A DNA stretch of 64,000 nucleotides from Kitasatospora sp. A2-31 (GCF_022288725.1 NZ_JAKNTA010000002.1:656404-720403); one strand, 5' to 3'. Positions 50,556 through 59,456 are shown, counted from the stretch's first letter. Numbers and translations are program-made. Notes: a model not told the origin generated them from the letters alone.

Positions 50556-50999
50556 GACTCCTCCTGAGAATGACCGGATCGTCCTTCGCGGCGGCGCCTG
50601 CCCCGCACGGCGGCCCTCACACGGAACGCCGTCCCCGGTGTCGTGCCGCGTCGTCCCGCCGTGCTGGGCGGGTGGCGAGGGACGGGCACCGGACTCCGAC
50701 TCGGTTGCCGGCGCGGACCGACGGCAGATAGGCCCTCCCGCTGCCCGATGGCGGCGGCCGGGCGATCGGTCACGCCGCGGGGCGGTGCCCTTCAGCGGCG
50801 GAGGTGGTCTGCTCGGCGGTGCTGGGCGCGGTTGCCGCGGTGGGGCGCGACCTCTCCTCGCGGGAGTCCCGCGGGTGTCGGGCCGGGTGTCGGGCCGGTG
50901 TCGGACCGGGTGTCGAGCCGGGTGGCGCCGGTCCGCCGGCCGGGTGACGGCGACGTCTGCGCGGGCGGGAACCCAGGCGGCCGCACGGGACGGCGCGTG
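50556..50999. other. gene-free stretch with a ~12-bp degenerate tandem repeat
   Basis: 444 bases between the YtxH-like operon and the small gene at 51000. A degenerate repeat of about 12 bases, GGGTGTCGGGCC with variants, occurs four to five times at about 50874-50930. Open frames exist but lack starts with ribosome sites and conserved features, so I call no gene. The left end must hold the promoter of the YtxH-like operon. Confidence 0.5.
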
Positions 51000-51263
51000 T
51001 CAGCCGGTGGCGCCGGCCGGGTCGGCGTCCCGCCTGGCGGCCGGCCGGCGCAGCGTATCCGTGCGGCGGGCGACCGGTCCGGCGGGGTGCCGGGACCGCT
51101 CGTGCCGGGACCGCTCGTGGCGGGACAGGTCGTGCAGGGCGAGCGTCAGCCGGCGGATGTCCTCGGCCATCAGTTCCAGCTGGGCGACCGCGGCCCGCCC
51201 CGGTCGGTCCCCCCGGTCTTGGCCGCGACGGCTCGGCTGGTCCGCGCCGGTCCGGTGGTTCAT
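51000..51263 (-). CDS. small charged hypothetical protein
   Basis: 87 residues from an ATG with CAGGAG seven bases upstream. A central helix AQLELMAEDIRRLTLALHDL is flanked by Arg-rich disordered ends, and a short repeat RHERS occurs twice. The DNA duplication behind it is GGGACCGCTCGTG(C/G)C at about 51088-51120. No known family. The helix and ribosome site support the gene; the low complexity lowers confidence. Alone on the minus strand between gene-poor stretches. Confidence 0.5.
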   Translation of the reverse strand: MNHRTGADQPSRRGQDRGDRPGRAAVAQLELMAEDIRRLTLALHDLSRHERSRHERSRHPAGPVARRTDTLRRPAARRDADPAGATG

Positions 51264-51567
51264 CGTTGCTCCTGACGCCGTGGGGGTCGGCCGGGCCGGC
51301 GTCTACCCGGAAGCGCACGGGACACGCGCGAACCACCTGCGGCCGGTTCCGGGCAGGGGCGCCCGCCCGCCGGGTACGGGCGTGAGAGGTCGCGGACGTC
51401 CGACCGGAGCCGCCCCCCTCGGCCACGCCGTCACCGGGTCCGCCCCGTCGTGCGGGCACGCCGCAGGATCGACGGTGCGGCGGGGACGAGGCCGGCGTGA
51501 TCCGCCTCGCGGCCGACGTCGTCGCGGCGAGTCGGGCGTCCCTCCGGTGCGCGACACGGGCTGTCCG
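51264..51567. other. gene-free stretch of about 300 bases
   Basis: Nothing I can support: no start with a ribosome site, no hairpin with more than six pairs, no repeat. It contains the promoter region of the 51000-51263 gene at its left end. Confidence 0.4.
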
Positions 51568-51747
51568 TCAGGTTCGGGATAGGGCTGTCCGGACCTGCCT
51601 GCGCCTACGGCCGACCCTGGTCGGCAGGGCCTCGCAGCCCGGGGGAGGCGGCAGGTCGGGCAGGAGGGGTGTCGGCCGGTGGGCCGGTCGCTCCGGGAGG
51701 GGCGGCGCCGGCGGCAGCGGCGCGGGCGCCGTGGAAACGGTGGTCAT
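51568..51747 (-). CDS. short Pro-rich hypothetical peptide
   Basis: 59 residues from ATG at 51747, preceded by GAGGAGAG about nine bases away. It reads TTVSTAPAPLPPAPPLPERP and ends CEALPTRVGRRRRQVRTALS. Proline-rich, no membrane helix, no family known to me. A streptomycete pattern of a disordered Pro-rich start and Arg-rich end exists in other small proteins, but this could be chance in GC-rich DNA. Confidence 0.35.
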   Translation of the reverse strand: MTTVSTAPAPLPPAPPLPERPAHRPTPLLPDLPPPPGCEALPTRVGRRRRQVRTALSRT

Positions 51748-52074
51748 GATCTCTGCTCTCCTCTGCTCGACCCCGCCCGCAACGACGGCTACCCCGATCC
51801 GGCGCCGCAACGCCCGGGTTCCCGCGGTCGGGGCCCTCATCCGGAGCGGCAACCGAAGGGCGCGGTCAACGGCCGGCCGCCCCTCCGCCGATCGACCGGC
51901 CACCGGCGGTGTGCGCGGCGCGGGGCTGGACAGACGCGCCGGTACGGACCCGGCCCCCTCGGGGAGGTCCGACACTCCCGCGTCCGGCCTCCGGAACGCC
52001 CGCCACCGAGGCGGATCCCGCCCCCGCAGGCGGAGGGCGCGCGCGGGTTCCGCCGCACTGCGGAAGGAGGAGCG

Positions 52075-52332
52075 GTGAACATCGTCACGCTCACACGCAG
52101 GCCCGCCGGTCTCCTCGTCGGAGCGATGGGCGGCGGCCCCGCCGTCGTCGTGGCCCGACGAGTCTGGAGGATCCTCGGGTCCGGGGACGACCGCCCCGCC
52201 AAGAAGCACCGCACCCGGCGCAGGGCCCTGCTCGCCGCCGCCTTCCAGTGCGCCGTCTTCGCTGTGCTGAAAGCGGCACTCAGCCGGAGCCCGCGCCGGC
52301 GGCGGCGGGATCCCTCCCGCCGCCACCGCTGA
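52075..52332 (+). CDS. DUF4235 small membrane protein
   Basis: 85 residues matching the actinobacterial DUF4235 family: RPAGLLVGAMGGGPAVVVARRVWRILG, then RRALLAAAFQCAVFAVLKAALSR. Two short hydrophobic segments (about 8-28 and 50-68) flank a basic loop with DDRPAKKHRTRRR. GTG at 52075 is fixed by a strong GGAAGGAGG four bases upstream. The function of the family is unknown. Members often lie near holin-X/DUF3618 genes, as here. Confidence 0.82.
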   Translation: MNIVTLTRRPAGLLVGAMGGGPAVVVARRVWRILGSGDDRPAKKHRTRRRALLAAAFQCAVFAVLKAALSRSPRRRRRDPSRRHR

Positions 52333-52451
52333 GTCGGAGCCCCCGGCGGTCCCCGCCCCGGCGACGCTGCCGCCCGAGCGCGGGGGTGCCGCCTTCGCCG
52401 AGCTTCGCGGCCCGGGCGGAACACGGTCCTCCGGGGGCCGTGGGTCACGCT

Positions 52452-52496
52452 GCTCCGGGGGCTCCGGGGGCTCCGGGGGCTCCGGGGGCTCCGGGG
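52452..52496. repeat. 9-bp tandem repeat, five units of GCTCCGGGG
   Basis: Five perfect 9-base units in a row, placed in the gene-free gap 52333-52557 between two converging genes. Around them the words GGGTCAC(G/C)CTGCTCC occur three times (about 52442, 52501, 52528), so a larger duplication is also present. The 9-base period would keep frame, and on the minus strand it could read Gly-Ala-Pro repeats, but no open gene covers it. Confidence 0.85.
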
Positions 52497-52557
52497 CCGC
52501 GGGTCACCCTGCTCCCCGGGCCGTGGGTCACCCTGCTCCGACCGGTGGTCGCCCGCC

Positions 52558-52914
52558 CTACTCGTAGGCGGGGGTCTCCGGCGGGTGCTGGCGGTGGCCG
52601 CACACCCAGGCGAGGGCCTCGTAGACGCCGCGGGCGTAGTCCAGTTGGACGGAGCGGCCGTGGTGACCGAGGAGTTCGGCGCGGGCGGCGTCCGCCTCGG
52701 CCTGTAGGCGCGCGGGTCCGGGAACGCCCGGGAGAGACATCTCGGTGATGGGTGCGGCCACCTGGTGGCCCAGGGCCCAGCGCAGTCCGGCGAGGACTCC
52801 GCGTCCGTAGCGGCCGGTGCAGAACGGTGGAGTGTCGACCCGGGCGAGCACGCCTTCGAGATCCGTCGGGGTCCGGGAGGCGTCTGCCGGGCGAGCGGGC
52901 CGTCGGGCGGTCAT
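52558..52914 (-). CDS. hypothetical protein, coupled to the next gene upstream
   Basis: 118 residues from ATG at 52914, which overlaps the stop of the preceding gene by four bases (ATGA). It reads TPTDLEGVLARVDTPPFCTG, GRGVLAGLRWALGHQVAAPI and LDYARGVYEALAWVCGH. A helical soluble protein with no known domain; the PP-x-CTGRYGRG part looks conserved-like. The ATGA overlap is the best evidence that both genes are real and act together. Tandem repeats follow its stop. Confidence 0.65.
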   Translation of the reverse strand: MTARRPARPADASRTPTDLEGVLARVDTPPFCTGRYGRGVLAGLRWALGHQVAAPITEMSLPGVPGPARLQAEADAARAELLGHHGRSVQLDYARGVYEALAWVCGHRQHPPETPAYE

Positions 52915-53441
52915 GGGCCGACGCTGCCCTTCCCGCTGGACGGCCGGCCCGGGTCCGCCCGCAGGGCGAGCACGGTGAGCGGTACGCGCAGGTAGAGGTG
53001 CTCCCACAGGCGGCGGAGCGCGCCCGCGACCGGCTCGCCCGCGAACCGCAGGCTGAGGCGTTGGAGTTGCGCCACCGCGTCGGCCACCAGGTCGGTGTCC
53101 ACGGGCACCCGTTCGCCGACGGGACGCCCGGCGGCGAACAGGTCGCCGATGTGGACGGCGAGCCGGTCCCGGCCGGGACGGTCCCCGGCCACTGCGGGAA
53201 GCAGCGGCTGTCCCTGAGCGGAGGGCGGGCCCGCGGTCCTCGCGGCCGCACGGAGATCCCCCGCCACGACGCGGACGTTCGGTCCGGGGGCATCGGCGAG
53301 CGGGTCCGCGAGGCGGTCGAGCACCGCGGCCACCGTGGTCAGCACGGCGGACTCCATCCGGACCGCCGCCCGCCGGGGACTACCGGCGGTCACGGTCACG
53401 GTCGCGGGGACGGGCGCGGTGAGCTGGCTGGTGTCGTCCAT
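52911..53441 (-). CDS. hypothetical protein, first of a two-gene operon
   Basis: 176 residues from ATG at 53441. It reads TVTVTAGSPRRAAVRMESAVLTTVAAVLDRLADPLADAPGPNVRVVAGDL (shortened) and later LAVHIGDLFAAGRPVGERV and LRRLWEHLYLRVPLTVLAL. Soluble, mixed alpha/beta. The alternation of a beta strand and long helices slightly recalls Asp23/Gls24 envelope stress proteins, but the match is too weak to name. It couples to the 52558-52914 gene by ATGA. A GTCCCC/GGGGAC hairpin lies just upstream of the start. Confidence 0.65.
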   Translation of the reverse strand: MDDTSQLTAPVPATVTVTAGSPRRAAVRMESAVLTTVAAVLDRLADPLADAPGPNVRVVAGDLRAAARTAGPPSAQGQPLLPAVAGDRPGRDRLAVHIGDLFAAGRPVGERVPVDTDLVADAVAQLQRLSLRFAGEPVAGALRRLWEHLYLRVPLTVLALRADPGRPSSGKGSVGP

Positions 53442-53752
53442 GGGTGTCAGCCTGTCCCCGCCCGGGGACGGAGTGCGAGCGGAGACCGCCGCCCAGGTGA
53501 ATCCCGGGCCGCCGACACCCCAGGGGTGCTGTCCGGGCCGTCCCCCCGCCCGGTGCTCACGAGAGGCGGCGGCGCTCGAGCCGGACCACGGCCGCCGTAC
53601 TGGGCCGGCGGAGCGCCGCAGGTCTCGGAGCGTGGCGCCGGCGGCGGCCCTCGGGCTTCCTCCGCGCCCTGGGGCGGCCGGGCCGGCGGCAGAATGGGAG
53701 GGAGCAGCGCTTCGCTCGACCTGGCCCACCGGCGGTGTGAGGAGGTGGCGGC
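53442..53752. other. divergent intergenic region of 311 bases
   Basis: It separates the two-gene hypothetical operon (leftward) from the PAS-GAF-PP2C gene (rightward). A short hairpin GTCCCC-GCCC-GGGGAC occupies 53454-53469, right at the leftward start. No gene is supported here. Confidence 0.45.
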
Positions 53753-55834
53753 ATGCCGGATCGACTGGGACCGTCGGATGCGGCCCTGGCCGCGGGCGGG
53801 CTGCTGGACGTCCTCGGCGTGGCCGCCGTCGTGGTCGACGAGAAGGGCCGGATCGCGCTGTGGAGCCCGCCGGCGGAGGACCTGTTCGGCTACACCGGTG
53901 AGGAGGCGCTGGGGCGCGGGGCCGCGGACCTGCTCGTCGGGACGGACCGCCGGGAAGCGGTGCTGGAGGCGTTCGACCGGGTGATGGCCGGCGAGGGGAC
54001 GTGGGCCGGGGCGTTCCCCGCCCGCCACAAGGACGGCCACACGGTCCTGGTGGAGATGCGCAACATGCGCCTGCAGGCCTCGTCCGGTACCTGGTACGCG
54101 CTCGGGATCGCCTCCTCCCGTGAGACCCTCCAGCGGGTGGAGCGGGACGTGGCGCTGTCGGCGCGGATGGTCGACCAGGCCCCGATCGGCCTCGCCGTCC
54201 TCGATCAGGACCTGCGCTACGTCCTGGTCAACCCCGCCCTGGAACGGATCAACGGCGTACCGGCGGCCGGACACCTCGGCCGCACCCCCGGCGAGGTGCT
54301 GCCGCACCTGGACGTCGCCGCCATCGAGGACCGGATGCGGAAGGTCCTGGCCACCGGCCGGCCGGTGCTGGAGGAGTTCACCACCGGGCACATGCCGCAC
54401 GACGGCGGCGAGCACGCCTGGACGTCCTCGTTCTACCGGCTGGAGGACCAGGCCGACCGGGTGCTGGGGCTGGCGATCTCGGTCATCGACGTCACCGAGC
54501 AGTACCGGCAGTCCCTCGCCGCCGCCCGGGCCCGCCGCCGCCTCGCCCTGATCGCCGATGCGTCGATCCGGGTCGGCACCACCCTGGACCTCGCCGCCAC
54601 CGCCCGGGAGCTGACCGAGGTGATCGTGCCCGAGGTCGCCGACGTCGCGGCCGTCGACCTCCTGGACGCCCTGCTTCCCGGCGCGGCCGGCAACCCGAAC
54701 GACGAGGGCCCGCCGGCGTTCCGCGCGATGGCCCTCAAGACCGCCCACCCCACGCCGGCCACCGCCGCCGCCGACCCGGTCGGCGAGGTGACGCACTACC
54801 ACGCGCACCGGCTCGTGACCCAGGCCGCCGTCGGGGGCCACCCCGTCCTCGTGCCCCGCGTGAGCCCCCGCGACCTGGCGCGGATCGCCCGCAACGATCA
54901 CGCGGCCCGCCTCCTCGAGGAAGCCGGCGTCCACTCCTACCTGGCGGTGCCGCTGATCGCCCGCGGCCAGGTCCTCGGCGTCCTCGACCTCAAACGCACC
55001 CGCAACCCGGCCCCGTTCGACCATGACGACTCCCTGCTCGTCGCCGAACTCGCCGCCCGCGCCGCCGTCGCCATCGACAACGCCCGCTGGTACCAGCACC
55101 AGCGCCACACCACCCTCGCGCTGCAGCGCCACCTGCTGCCGCCGCGGCGCGCCCCCCACCCGCCCGGCCTCGAGATCGCCCACCGCTACCAGCCCGCCAG
55201 CGCGACCGACGACACCGGCGGCGACTGGTTCGACACCATTCCCCTCCCCGGTGACCGCACCGCGCTCGTCGTCGGCGACGTCATGGGCTCCGGCATCAAC
55301 GCCGCCGCCACCATGGGACAGCTCCGCACCACGACCCGCGCCCTGGCCCGGCTCGGCCTCGACCCCGGCGACCTCCTCACCCACCTCGACACCACGACCC
55401 GCGACCTCGGCGACGCCATGGCGACCTGCCTCATCGCCCTCTACGACCCCGCCACCGGCCGCTGCCGCCTGGCCGACGCCGGCCACCCGCCCCCCGTCCT
55501 CACCCGGCCCGGCCACGCCCCTCGCCCCGTCCCGCTGGACCCCGGCCCGCCCCTGGGCGTGGGCGGTCTGCCCTTCCCCGCCCATGACCTCGTCCTGCGG
55601 CCCGGGGACGATCTCGTCCTGTACACCGATGGCCTCATCGAGGTCCGTGACCAGGACATCGACCAGCGCCTGCACGCCCTCACCGACCTGCTCGCCGGCT
55701 CCCGGCGCTCCCTCGACGACACCTGCGACCTCCTCCTGGCCGCCCTGCGCCGCCCCGACACCCACGACGACGTCGCCCTCCTCATCGCCCGCGTCCTCGC
55801 GGCCCCCGGCAACTCCCCGGATCCACCGCGGTAG
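53753..55834 (+). CDS. PAS-PAS-GAF-PP2C (SpoIIE-type) serine phosphatase
   Basis: 693 residues. PAS one (about 15-125; DVLGVAAVVVDEKGRIALWSPP, FGYTGEEALGR), PAS two (about 135-255; IGLAVLDQDLRYVLVNPAL), a GAF domain (about 265-445; ending VAIDNARWY), and a SpoIIE/PP2C phosphatase (about 450-685) with metal Asps in GGDWFDTIPLPGD and VGDVMGSGINA, DDLVLYTDGLIEVRD, and DDVALLIARVL. It likely dephosphorylates a STAS antagonist in response to small-molecule or redox signals. ATG with GAGGAGG. Second such enzyme in the window; different sensors suggest different inputs. Confidence 0.93.
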   Translation: MPDRLGPSDAALAAGGLLDVLGVAAVVVDEKGRIALWSPPAEDLFGYTGEEALGRGAADLLVGTDRREAVLEAFDRVMAGEGTWAGAFPARHKDGHTVLVEMRNMRLQASSGTWYALGIASSRETLQRVERDVALSARMVDQAPIGLAVLDQDLRYVLVNPALERINGVPAAGHLGRTPGEVLPHLDVAAIEDRMRKVLATGRPVLEEFTTGHMPHDGGEHAWTSSFYRLEDQADRVLGLAISVIDVTEQYRQSLAAARARRRLALIADASIRVGTTLDLAATARELTEVIVPEVADVAAVDLLDALLPGAAGNPNDEGPPAFRAMALKTAHPTPATAAADPVGEVTHYHAHRLVTQAAVGGHPVLVPRVSPRDLARIARNDHAARLLEEAGVHSYLAVPLIARGQVLGVLDLKRTRNPAPFDHDDSLLVAELAARAAVAIDNARWYQHQRHTTLALQRHLLPPRRAPHPPGLEIAHRYQPASATDDTGGDWFDTIPLPGDRTALVVGDVMGSGINAAATMGQLRTTTRALARLGLDPGDLLTHLDTTTRDLGDAMATCLIALYDPATGRCRLADAGHPPPVLTRPGHAPRPVPLDPGPPLGVGGLPFPAHDLVLRPGDDLVLYTDGLIEVRDQDIDQRLHALTDLLAGSRRSLDDTCDLLLAALRRPDTHDDVALLIARVLAAPGNSPDPPR

Positions 55835-55955
55835 ACCCCGTGGCGGACACGAGGCGGGCCCCTCCCCGGCCCCGGCCGCCCGGGCCAACCGGCTCCCGCG
55901 GCTTCCGCCCGAGCGACGCGGGTGTGACGGGCCGAGGACGGGCACACGCCCGGGC

Positions 55956-57035
55956 ATGGCATCCGATTCCAAGACTCCACCCACGCGCGGCCCGGGCGGT
56001 GCGGGCCCGGCCGCCGGCGGCGGCCCCGCCGGACCGACCGACATCCCCGGACACGGCTGGATCGCGGTCCTGAAACGCACCTGCCGCGAGTTCCTCGCCG
56101 ACGAACTGCCCGACCGGGCCGCGGCGCTCACCTACTACGGCGTGCTGGCGATCTTCCCTGCGCTGCTGGTCCTGGTCTCCGTCCTCGGCCTGGTCGGCAC
56201 CGACGCCTCCGACACGGTGTTGAACAACGTGCAGGCGTTGGCGCCCGGCGCGGTGCGGGACATCCTGCGCTCGGCGATCACCCAACTGCAGGCGAGCCGG
56301 GCCACCGGCGGGATCGTCGCGGTCCTGGGCCTGGCCGGTGCGCTGTGGTCCGCCTCCGGCTACATCGGCGCGTTCATCCGCGCCGGGAACGCCGTGTACG
56401 ACATCCGGGAGGGGCGGCCGGTGTGGAAGACCACCCCGCTGCGGATCGCGCTGACCCTGCTGACCATGCTGCTGCTGGTCGTCTGCGCGGTCATCGTCGT
56501 GTTCACCGGACAGGTCGCGCAGAAGGCGGGCGACGTGCTCGGCATCGGCCACACCGCCCTCACCGTGTGGGGCATCGCGAAATGGCCGGCCCTCGTCGGG
56601 CTCGTCATCCTGATGATCGCGCTGCTGTACTGGGCGGCACCGAACGTCCGTGGACGCGGACTGCGGTGGATCACCCCGGGCAGCGTCCTCGCGGTCCTGC
56701 TGTGGCTCGCCCTGTCCGCCGGGTTCGCCGCGTACGTGGCCAACTTCGGCTCCTACAACAAGACCTACGGCACGCTTGCCGGCATCGTCGTCTTCCTGGT
56801 GTGGCTCTGGCTCACCAACCTCGCCATCCTGCTCGGGCTGGAGCTCGACGCCGAACTCGCGCGCGAACAGGCCGTCCGCTCCGGCATGCCGCCCGCGGAG
56901 GAGCCGTACGTCGAGCCCCGCGACACCCGCACCTGGCCCGACGATGCCGAGGGCACCGACGACACCGACACCCGGGACACCGGCGCCAGGGACACCGGCG
57001 GACCCGGTGGCGGTACGAGCCCTCGCGGCACGTGA
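55956..57035 (+). CDS. YihY/BrkB-family inner-membrane protein
   Basis: 359 residues with about six membrane helices between ~50 and ~310. Conserved pieces are LPDRAAALTYYGVLAIFPALLVLVS, ASGYIGAFIRAGNAVYDIREGRP and NKTYGTLAGIVVFLVWLWLTNLAILLG, the last being the family hallmark. The old name ribonuclease BN is wrong for this family. Both termini are polar, and the tail carries repeated DTD/DTG. ATG at 55956 is chosen as the first start after the preceding stop; GTG options exist upstream. Follows the PP2C gene by 121 bases. Confidence 0.9.
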   Translation: MASDSKTPPTRGPGGAGPAAGGGPAGPTDIPGHGWIAVLKRTCREFLADELPDRAAALTYYGVLAIFPALLVLVSVLGLVGTDASDTVLNNVQALAPGAVRDILRSAITQLQASRATGGIVAVLGLAGALWSASGYIGAFIRAGNAVYDIREGRPVWKTTPLRIALTLLTMLLLVVCAVIVVFTGQVAQKAGDVLGIGHTALTVWGIAKWPALVGLVILMIALLYWAAPNVRGRGLRWITPGSVLAVLLWLALSAGFAAYVANFGSYNKTYGTLAGIVVFLVWLWLTNLAILLGLELDAELAREQAVRSGMPPAEEPYVEPRDTRTWPDDAEGTDDTDTRDTGARDTGGPGGGTSPRGT

Positions 57036-57195
57036 CACAGGCGAGGGCCGCCGGCCGTTCGTGTGTCCGAACCCCTGGCGGGTCGCGGGCGGCGGTCCTC
57101 CCGTCAACCCGGCGGCCCCTTCCCCCGTCGGTGGGCCTCCCGCGGCTGCGGGGGCGCCGGGGCGGTCGGTTCCCGCGGGGACGGGCGCCGGGAGC

Positions 57196-57699
57196 TCAGC
57201 CGACCCGTTGCTGCCACCAGGAACGGGGCCGGTCGGGCGTACGCCTGGCCGTCACCGCGGTCGCTCCGGCGGCGTGGCCTCCGGGGCCGGGAGAGGGCGG
57301 CGCCGTGGTGCCGTCGGTGTCGCCGGCCTGCGCGGTGGTCGCTGGCCGCAGCGTCGGTGCGGGTGCGGGTGCGGGTGCGGGTGCGGGTGCCGGTGCGGCC
57401 GGTGCGGGCGCCGGTGCGGCCGGTGCCGGGGCGGGGGTGGCGGCGGCGAGGCGGGCGGCCTTGAGCTCGATCGAGCGGTGGTGGACGCGGACGGCGCCGC
57501 GCCAGGCCATGGCGACTCCCACGAGGAAGATCAGCATGAGGGCGGCGCCTGCGAGGAAGGCCTGGGGCACCGTGTAGACGCCGATGTCGGAGCCGAGGAC
57601 GCTGACCTGCTCCGTCGAGCCGTTGTCGAGGTTGTCGGCGATCAGCAGGCCGGCGAAGGTGCCGCTGACGATGAGAAGGACCAGACCGAGGAGGAGCAT
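57196..57699 (-). CDS. LapA-like two-helix membrane protein with Ala-Pro repeat tail
   Basis: 167 residues. Two membrane helices (about 2-22: LLLGLVLLIVSGTFAGLLI; about 47-67: FLAGAALMLIFLVGVAMAW) are followed by a cytoplasmic basic helix (RGAVRVHHRSIELKAARLAAAT) and an (Ala-Pro)n tail encoded by the GGTGCGGGTGCG repeat at 57358-57440. The layout is that of LapA/DUF1049-type proteins, here with an extended tail. ATG at 57699 has GGGAGG. It converges with the YihY gene. Role unknown, probably envelope related. Confidence 0.75.
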   Translation of the reverse strand: MLLLGLVLLIVSGTFAGLLIADNLDNGSTEQVSVLGSDIGVYTVPQAFLAGAALMLIFLVGVAMAWRGAVRVHHRSIELKAARLAAATPAPAPAAPAPAPAAPAPAPAPAPAPAPTLRPATTAQAGDTDGTTAPPSPGPGGHAAGATAVTARRTPDRPRSWWQQRVG

Positions 57700-57802
57700 G
57701 GCGGCCTCCCGACCGACGGGGATCGTCCGCCGGTGCGCATACCCGGCCGCACGGTGTCGACACCCCGGACGGGAGTCCCCCTGTTCGGCACAGCTGTTCG
57801 GT

Positions 57803-58243
57803 TCAGCACAGCTGTTCGGCCAGTCCGACGATGATGCCCTCGGGGCCGCGGATGTAGCAGAGCAGATAGCTGTCCTCGAACCGGGCGATCTCGCCGAGGA
57901 GTTCGGCACCGTGGGGGCGCAGACGGGCCACGGTGTCCTCGATGTCGTCGACCGCGAACATGACGCGGTGCGTGCCCAGGACGTTGTGCGGCCGGTTGCG
58001 CGGCCCGGCGACGATCGCCGCGGGGTTGCGGTACTTCGCCAGCTCCAGCCGGCCGTGACCGTCCGGGGTCCGGACCATCGCGATGTCGCACCGGACGCCG
58101 TCGAGTCCGGTGCACTGGTCGGCGAAGAGGCCCTCCACCTCCGCCCTGCCCTCCAGCTCCATCCCGAGTTCCACGAAGAACGCGATGGCGGCCTCCATGT
58201 CCTCGACGACGATGCCGACGTTGTCCAACCGCTGAATCGCCAT
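57803..58243 (-). CDS. VOC-family (glyoxalase/bleomycin-resistance fold) protein
   Basis: 146 residues with two beta-alpha-beta-beta-beta modules: RLDNVGIVVEDMEAAIAFFVELGM and later HRVMFAVDDIEDTVARLRPHGA with YLLCYIRGPEGIIVGLAEQL. The paired His/Glu type metal ligands are less clear (His in HRVMF, Glu near GPEG), so enzyme or binding protein cannot be told. ATG at 58243 has AAGGAG. It lies 103 bases upstream of the LapA-like gene on the same strand and downstream of the LacI gene. Substrate unknown. Confidence 0.85.
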   Translation of the reverse strand: MAIQRLDNVGIVVEDMEAAIAFFVELGMELEGRAEVEGLFADQCTGLDGVRCDIAMVRTPDGHGRLELAKYRNPAAIVAGPRNRPHNVLGTHRVMFAVDDIEDTVARLRPHGAELLGEIARFEDSYLLCYIRGPEGIIVGLAEQLC

Positions 58244-58363
58244 GCGGGCTTCTCCTTCGGTGATCGAACAGATGCTACGCCGGTGACGCCGGCGGACGGC
58301 CCCGACGACGCCCGCATCCGTGCGGGTCGCGGGCACGTCGCCGGGCGACCGGCGGATCCGGTG

Positions 58364-59365
58364 TCAGGTCCGCCCGGCGGTGGACTCCCGTACCTTCAGG
58401 GCCCACTCGTGCCGCCGCACGGCTCCGGGCTCGGCCGATCCCGCCAGCAGATCGCTGAGCAGGGCCGCGCACGCGCGCCCGTACTCCGACGGGCGCAGGT
58501 CGACCGCGGTGACCCGGGTGCCGGAGCCGCGTGTCGCCGCTCCGTCGACGCAGGCGGCCACCAGCAGGTCCGCCCCGACCCGGAGGCCTGCCCGTGCTGC
58601 GGCCGCCAGCACGCCCGGAACGGCGCCGTCGGGGGCGCACACCACCGCGTCCGCGCCGGAGGCGCCGCCGATCAGGTCGGCGGTGGCCGCCTCGGCCTCG
58701 GCCGGCGTCGTCGCGAACGGCACCGTCCGCACGGTCACCTCGATGCCCTCGCGCCGGCTCCAGGCATCGGCGGCCGTCCGGAGCGCGGCGGCCCAGTCGG
58801 AGCCGGGACCGGGTGCGAGCAGCGCCGGGCGCCGGGCGCCGCGCTCCGCCAGGTGGTCCAGCAGGGCGACCAGGGAGGCGGCGTTGTCGCACACCACGGC
58901 ACCGCTCGGCGCGACGCCCCCGCCCAGGTAGCGCTCACCGGTGACCACCGGGACGCCCGCGCCCAGCAAATCGGGCACCGCCGGGTCGTCGACCTCGGGA
59001 TCGATCACCAGGAGGCCGTCCACTCGCGCTGCGAGCCCTGCGCCGGCCGCCGTGCCGGGTGCGAGCAGGACGAGGTCCAGCCCGTCCTCCCTGGCCCGCT
59101 CGACCGCCCCGAACGCCAGGTTCATGTAGTAGTCGAGGCGGGTGGCGGTGCGCGGCAGGTGCAGGCCGATGGCGCCGGTGCTGGCGCGGCGCAGGCTCCG
59201 GGCCGCGGTGTTCGGCCGGTAGCCGAGTTCCCGGGCCACGTTCCGGATGTGCTCGCGGGTGGTCTCGGACACCCGGCCGGAGCCGCCGAGCGCGTTGGAG
59301 GCGGTGCTCTTGGACACCCCGGCCGCCCGGGCGACGTCGATCAGGGTCACGGAGCGGCTGGTCAC
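58364..59365 (-). CDS. LacI-family transcriptional repressor
   Basis: 333 residues. The N-terminal helix-turn-helix is VTLIDVARAAGVSKSTASNA, followed by the hinge helix region NTAARSLRRASTG, and a periplasmic-binding-protein-like effector domain. GTG at 59365 gives a LacI-sized N-terminus; ATG at 59440 would start within the operator. Two perfect TGCTGGAACGTTCCAGCA palindromes lie upstream, between it and the divergent amidase. LacI proteins usually bind 18-base palindromes with a CG centre such as these, so it very probably represses itself and the amidase until an effector (perhaps an amide or a sugar derivative) arrives. Confidence 0.93.
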   Translation of the reverse strand: MTSRSVTLIDVARAAGVSKSTASNALGGSGRVSETTREHIRNVARELGYRPNTAARSLRRASTGAIGLHLPRTATRLDYYMNLAFGAVERAREDGLDLVLLAPGTAAGAGLAARVDGLLVIDPEVDDPAVPDLLGAGVPVVTGERYLGGGVAPSGAVVCDNAASLVALLDHLAERGARRPALLAPGPGSDWAAALRTAADAWSRREGIEVTVRTVPFATTPAEAEAATADLIGGASGADAVVCAPDGAVPGVLAAAARAGLRVGADLLVAACVDGAATRGSGTRVTAVDLRPSEYGRACAALLSDLLAGSAEPGAVRRHEWALKVRESTAGRT

Positions 59366-59420
59366 AGCCCGGAAGTCTAGACCCAGTCCCGGCCCGGTCC
59401 CCGCTCCGAGGTGCCCCCCG

Positions 59421-59450
59421 TTGCTGGAACGTTCCAGCACTGCCTAGGAT
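59421..59450 (+). promoter_or_regulatory. candidate amidase promoter
   Basis: TTGCTG (59421-59426) and TAGGAT (59445-59450) are 18 bases apart, a good match to the streptomycete housekeeping pattern TTGAC-N18-TAGGAT. The first operator covers the -35 and the spacer, and the second operator covers the expected start of transcription near 59457. So a repressor at both sites would shut the promoter. Confidence 0.6.
59422..59439. promoter_or_regulatory. LacI operator O1
   Basis: Perfect 18-base palindrome TGCTGGAACGTTCCAGCA with the CG centre typical of LacI-family operators. It overlaps the -35 element of the candidate amidase promoter and lies 57 bases upstream of the LacI GTG. Confidence 0.85.
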
Positions 59451-59456
59451 GCGCGG

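Noticed and set aside
53447..56131. 894-codon minus-strand frame opposite the PAS-GAF-PP2C gene
   Set aside because: Gly/Val-rich shadow of a gene with clear PAS, GAF and PP2C domains on the plus strand.
57358..57440. Intergenic or regulatory GGTGCG repeat
   Set aside because: It lies inside the 57196-57699 gene, where it encodes an Ala-Pro tail, so it is coding low complexity.
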